Shown piece after piece: positions 61,515 through 64,000 of a DNA stretch of 64,000 nt. Under the pieces are notes generated by a model. The model made no database searches, was not told where the DNA came from, and saw only the letters and a list, made by a program, of their open reading frames with translations. The stretch comes from Paenibacillus sp. GP183 (GTDB taxonomy: Bacteria; Bacillota; Bacilli; Paenibacillales; NBRC-103111). Made by a program: the position numbers and the translations under genes. Every line of letters begins with the position of its first letter. Position 1 is the stretch's first letter. The stretch is taken from assembly GCF_900104695.1 (NCBI RefSeq), contig NZ_FNSW01000001.1, forward strand, positions 4,396,001 to 4,460,000, given 5' to 3'.

Positions 61515-62540
61515 GTGTCGCAAATGCCGCTCAGGCCCATGAGTATCGGAAGAATATTGGATCGCAGCTTTCAAATCTACCGCAAACATTTTGTAAAGCT
61601 GATCTTGCTGATGCTTCTTCTATTCGGTCCTTTTTATTTACTTCAGAGCCTGCTGTTATTTGATCAAAATGCTGCAACCAATTCCCTGATCGATGGGCTC
61701 CGGAATTCTTTTTCTTTTAATTCTTTCTTAAATTCAACCGTGGATTTGAACCCTTCAAGCAACCTGAAAATAGCGTCTATGCTCGTTTTTTTCTTTGTGA
61801 TGCTGCCGATCTATTCTTTGGGATTGGTGCCGTTAGCCTGTGCTTCCACACTTTTCCTGGTCAGCGGAGTCCTCTTCGGGGAAGAAATACCGACACTTGG
61901 CGCATTATTAAAAAAAGCATTCCGCAGGTTTTGGCCGATGGCGCTCAGTACACTTCTGATGCTGCTTATCCTGATTGGTATTTACGTGGTATTTGTGATT
62001 GTAATCTTAATCTTTTTTGCGATTTTTGCTGTTGGCTCCGGACTTACGGGAGGTATGCTAAACGGGTTTGCACCTGGGATGGGGTCCGGCATATTTTTCG
62101 GTGTGTTGATCGTTCTTCTCATTGTTGGCTTTTTGCTTGGGTGGGCGTATTTTTTGATAAGATGGGGCTATTATCTGCCTGCAGTCGCCATGAATGAACC
62201 CGCGCCAGGTATTGGTAAGAGCTGGAATCTGACCAGACGCAGCTTTTGGCGCCTGCTTCTCATGTACTTCGTGCTTATCATCATCGTGTATGTGTTTTTA
62301 TTGGTGGTCAATTTGATCATAGTCGCGTTAGCCGGAAACAGCCTATTCAGCCAGCTGCTGCAAAGCTTGATTTCTGTGCTGATCACACCGCTCTGGTTAT
62401 TGCCTTATGCCGTCAGCTTTTTCGATCTCAAAGTGCGCAATGAAGGCATGGGACTCGAAGATTTACTTCAACTTACCTTGGCAGAAGACGGAAAGCTCGA
62501 GGATGCATGGGAACAGGAACCCGATAAGAAGGATGAGTAG
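61515..62540 (+). CDS. Multi-pass membrane protein (GDPD membrane-domain-like)
   Basis: 341 aa starting at GTG after TAGGGGGA. About six hydrophobic segments; N-terminal MPLRPMSIGRILDRSFQIYRKHF is the usual opening of integral membrane proteins of the DUF7544/GDPD-membrane-domain kind, and PAPGIGKSWNLTRRSFWR is a conserved-looking loop. Function unknown. Its last 8 bp overlap the DUF4129 gene: first gene of an operon. Confidence 0.8.
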   Translation: MSQMPLRPMSIGRILDRSFQIYRKHFVKLILLMLLLFGPFYLLQSLLLFDQNAATNSLIDGLRNSFSFNSFLNSTVDLNPSSNLKIASMLVFFFVMLPIYSLGLVPLACASTLFLVSGVLFGEEIPTLGALLKKAFRRFWPMALSTLLMLLILIGIYVVFVIVILIFFAIFAVGSGLTGGMLNGFAPGMGSGIFFGVLIVLLIVGFLLGWAYFLIRWGYYLPAVAMNEPAPGIGKSWNLTRRSFWRLLLMYFVLIIIVYVFLLVVNLIIVALAGNSLFSQLLQSLISVLITPLWLLPYAVSFFDLKVRNEGMGLEDLLQLTLAEDGKLEDAWEQEPDKKDE

Positions 62541-63171
62541 CTTGCAGCTTCCAGAGGATAAACAAAAGCTTAAGGAGATTTTGTCAAAAGATGAATATTC
62601 CGCTTACAGACAGGACTCCCATAACTCATTATGGGACCTGCTGAGCTGGGTATGGCGAAAAATAAGAGGCCTATTCCCTGATATTACGGTGTCGAAGGGG
62701 ACAGGGACATTAATTTCTTATCTCCTTCTCGCTATTGTGCTGGTGCTTATTGCTCTGGCCATTTATTGGTTCTCCAAGCAGATCGTAAGGAGAAGTCATA
62801 TTCGCTCAACCTCCTATTTGCCGGAAGGAGAGATCAGCCGATCTTATGCCTATTACTGGCAGCAGGCTGCCGAATATGGCGAAGCCGGCGCCTGGAGAGA
62901 AGGAGTCCGCTCGGTTTTTTTAACTCTGCTGTTTTACCTGGAAGCCCAAAAAAGGATTCGCGTGGAGAGCTGGAAGACGAATTGGGAATATGCAGCCGAG
63001 CTGGCAGACTCTGATCCGGCTTGGGTCCAGCTATTTCATGATTCTTCCTTGCTGTTTGATCAGATTTGGTATGGAAATGCTGAAGCAACAGAGCATGTTT
63101 TTACTTTGATTTACGGCAGTGTTGCTGCTCTGCTGGAAAAGGAGGCTGAGAAGCGGCATGCGAATGCTTAA
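62533..63171 (+). CDS. DUF4129 domain membrane protein
   Basis: 212 aa. One membrane helix at about 65-85 (TLISYLLLAIVLVLIALAIYWF) and a cytoplasmic DUF4129 domain (about 110-205: SYAYYWQQAAEYGEAGAWREGVRSVFLTLLFYLE). DUF4129 proteins lie with MoxR ATPase, DUF58 and transglutaminase genes in membrane or wall assembly clusters. ATG overlaps the previous stop; the next gene starts 14 bp before its end. Confidence 0.85.
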   Translation: MSSLQLPEDKQKLKEILSKDEYSAYRQDSHNSLWDLLSWVWRKIRGLFPDITVSKGTGTLISYLLLAIVLVLIALAIYWFSKQIVRRSHIRSTSYLPEGEISRSYAYYWQQAAEYGEAGAWREGVRSVFLTLLFYLEAQKRIRVESWKTNWEYAAELADSDPAWVQLFHDSSLLFDQIWYGNAEATEHVFTLIYGSVAALLEKEAEKRHANA

Positions 63172-64000
63172 TAAGCTTCATGTTGGTCTTGCCATCAGTA
63201 TTTGTCTGTTTCTCTTACTTGGCTATTTGATTGTGAAGCCCAAAGCGGAGGACAAGCCGCCTTTTCTTTCTTTTTCGGCGGATCTTGATGGCGTGAAAGC
63301 CTGGAGAGAGCTGCTCGAGAGCAAAAACAGCCGGGTAAAGGAATGGAGGCTGGACTGGAGCGAGCTTCCCCGTGGAAAGAACCAGCTGCTGACTGCGGTT
63401 CAGCCTGGAACTGTAACCAAGGAAGATGTGAATCATATCCTCGAATGGGTCAGGCAGGGAAATGATTTGATCCTTTTGGATCAGCAGCCGAACGAATGGA
63501 GCTCCTATTTTCCAATCGTCCCCCTGAACGGGGCGCATGGACAAAATAGCGGGAATCCATCAGCAGCGGATGAGGCCCGACCCATCTTTCGTGAAGGCGA
63601 TGCCAAAGACAAATGGACAGGTGTCGTTCAAACCGGATTCCGACTAAAGCCGTCGCCTGATCAGCATGTCCTGTTTTCCGACGGAAGCGGCGTGTTAGCC
63701 AGTCAAATGGCCATGGGCGCGGGCCATTTGACGATGGTGCTGACGCCGGAGTGGCTGACCAATGAGCGTATCCTGGCCAACTCTCATTTTGAACTGGCGT
63801 GGCCGCTGTTCGACCGCCCGTGGAGCACGGTGTGGCTCGACGAGACGCACCACGGCTACGGAACCACACGCGGTCTGCCGGCGGTTTACCCCGCTTGGAT
63901 CAAGCTCGCTGCCCTGCAGCTCGGCCTCGCGCTGCTCGCCTGGCTGTGGCTGCGCGGCAAGCGCTTCGGCCCCGTCTACACGCCGCGGGCGTGGACGGTC
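63158..64000 (+). CDS. DUF4350 domain protein, cut by window end
   Basis: The frame is open to the last base, so at least 281 aa, C-terminus outside. An N-terminal membrane helix (about 8-24) leads to an extracytoplasmic DUF4350 domain: SADLDGVKAWRELLESKN, VKEWRLDWSEL, ILEWVRQGNDLILLD, then LANSHFELAWPLF and DETHHGYG. A second membrane helix (about 255-270, ALQLGLALLAWLWL) follows. Third gene of the operon; MoxR and DUF58 genes would be expected beyond. Rising GC in the last 300 bases. Confidence 0.82.
   Translation, partial: MRMLNKLHVGLAISICLFLLLGYLIVKPKAEDKPPFLSFSADLDGVKAWRELLESKNSRVKEWRLDWSELPRGKNQLLTAVQPGTVTKEDVNHILEWVRQGNDLILLDQQPNEWSSYFPIVPLNGAHGQNSGNPSAADEARPIFREGDAKDKWTGVVQTGFRLKPSPDQHVLFSDGSGVLASQMAMGAGHLTMVLTPEWLTNERILANSHFELAWPLFDRPWSTVWLDETHHGYGTTRGLPAVYPAWIKLAALQLGLALLAWLWLRGKRFGPVYTPRAWTV

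Overview
The window reads as chromosomal DNA from a spore-forming, low-to-mid GC Bacillota close to Paenibacillus. The evidence is strong AGGAGG ribosome sites, frequent GTG/TTG starts, a ger(A,B,C) germination operon, CotH, YyaC and PAS sporulation-type kinases, the futalosine menaquinone route (mqnB-mqnD), copper-amine-oxidase-like 'stalk' domains, and tRNAs that resemble Bacillus ones. No plasmid or phage backbone is visible. Almost all of it is ordinary chromosome with accessory patches.

Layout. 1-2.3 kb: the end of a mobile region, with two overlapping tyrosine recombinases, a perfect 16-bp dyad and a 3'-only group II intron remnant. 2.3-8.7 kb: GGDEF response regulator, DUF2203, CopC/CopD, CDF exporter (Mn-type site), aldo/keto reductase, signal peptidase I. 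8.8-10 kb: tRNA-Pro and tRNA-Gly, a duplicated tRNA-Gly 3' end, and a c-di-GMP-I riboswitch ahead of a 58-aa protein. 10-13.7 kb: a nucleotidyltransferase and an S24/S26-type peptidase that share an operator-like sequence; then SET protein, CotH kinase and a divergent Lys/Gly/Asn/Thr repeat protein. 13.9-17.5 kb: gerA-gerB-gerC operon. 17.6-23.7 kb: sensor kinases, small proteins and a frameshifted transporter. 23.9-27.7 kb: glutamate/glutamine-type ABC operon plus TauE/SafE. 27.7-33 kb: mqnD/mqnB, YpsA, a variant HD-GYP protein, a Pro-rich repeat protein and pncB. 33-39 kb: a 1920-aa poly-HAMP hybrid kinase. 39-43.4 kb: sbcD-sbcC. 43.4-44.8 kb: tandem repeats, a MITE-like inverted repeat and a truncated IS1595-type zinc-ribbon protein. 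44.8-50.8 kb: HAD phosphatase, MscL with zinc ribbon, a kinase broken in a G tract, an XRE regulator and a VOC protein. 50.9-51.4 kb: six tRNAs. 51.5-59 kb: c-di-AMP riboswitch with an NlpC/P60 hydrolase, a phosphodiester glycosidase, KimA, YyaC and an ABC exporter. 59-60.4 kb: repeats and a DUF559-like nuclease. 60.4-64 kb: CcdC-like protein and the start of a membrane protein-DUF4129-DUF4350 operon.

How it fits together. Cyclic dinucleotides recur. A GGDEF protein and an HD-GYP variant lie with a c-di-GMP riboswitch, and a c-di-AMP riboswitch lies about 3 kb from kimA, whose product is c-di-AMP controlled in Bacillus. Four large PAS/HAMP kinases and the sporulation genes add to the signalling content.

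Most interesting points: (i) the SET-CotH-repeat-protein locus, possibly a two-enzyme modification system for a spore surface protein; (ii) two copies of a ~120-bp structured intergenic element (52708-52826 and 60194-60316); (iii) the near-identical operators at 10070 and 11677; (iv) the poly-HAMP array; (v) the riboswitch-controlled 58-aa protein. All calls were made by reading the sequence, without database searches.
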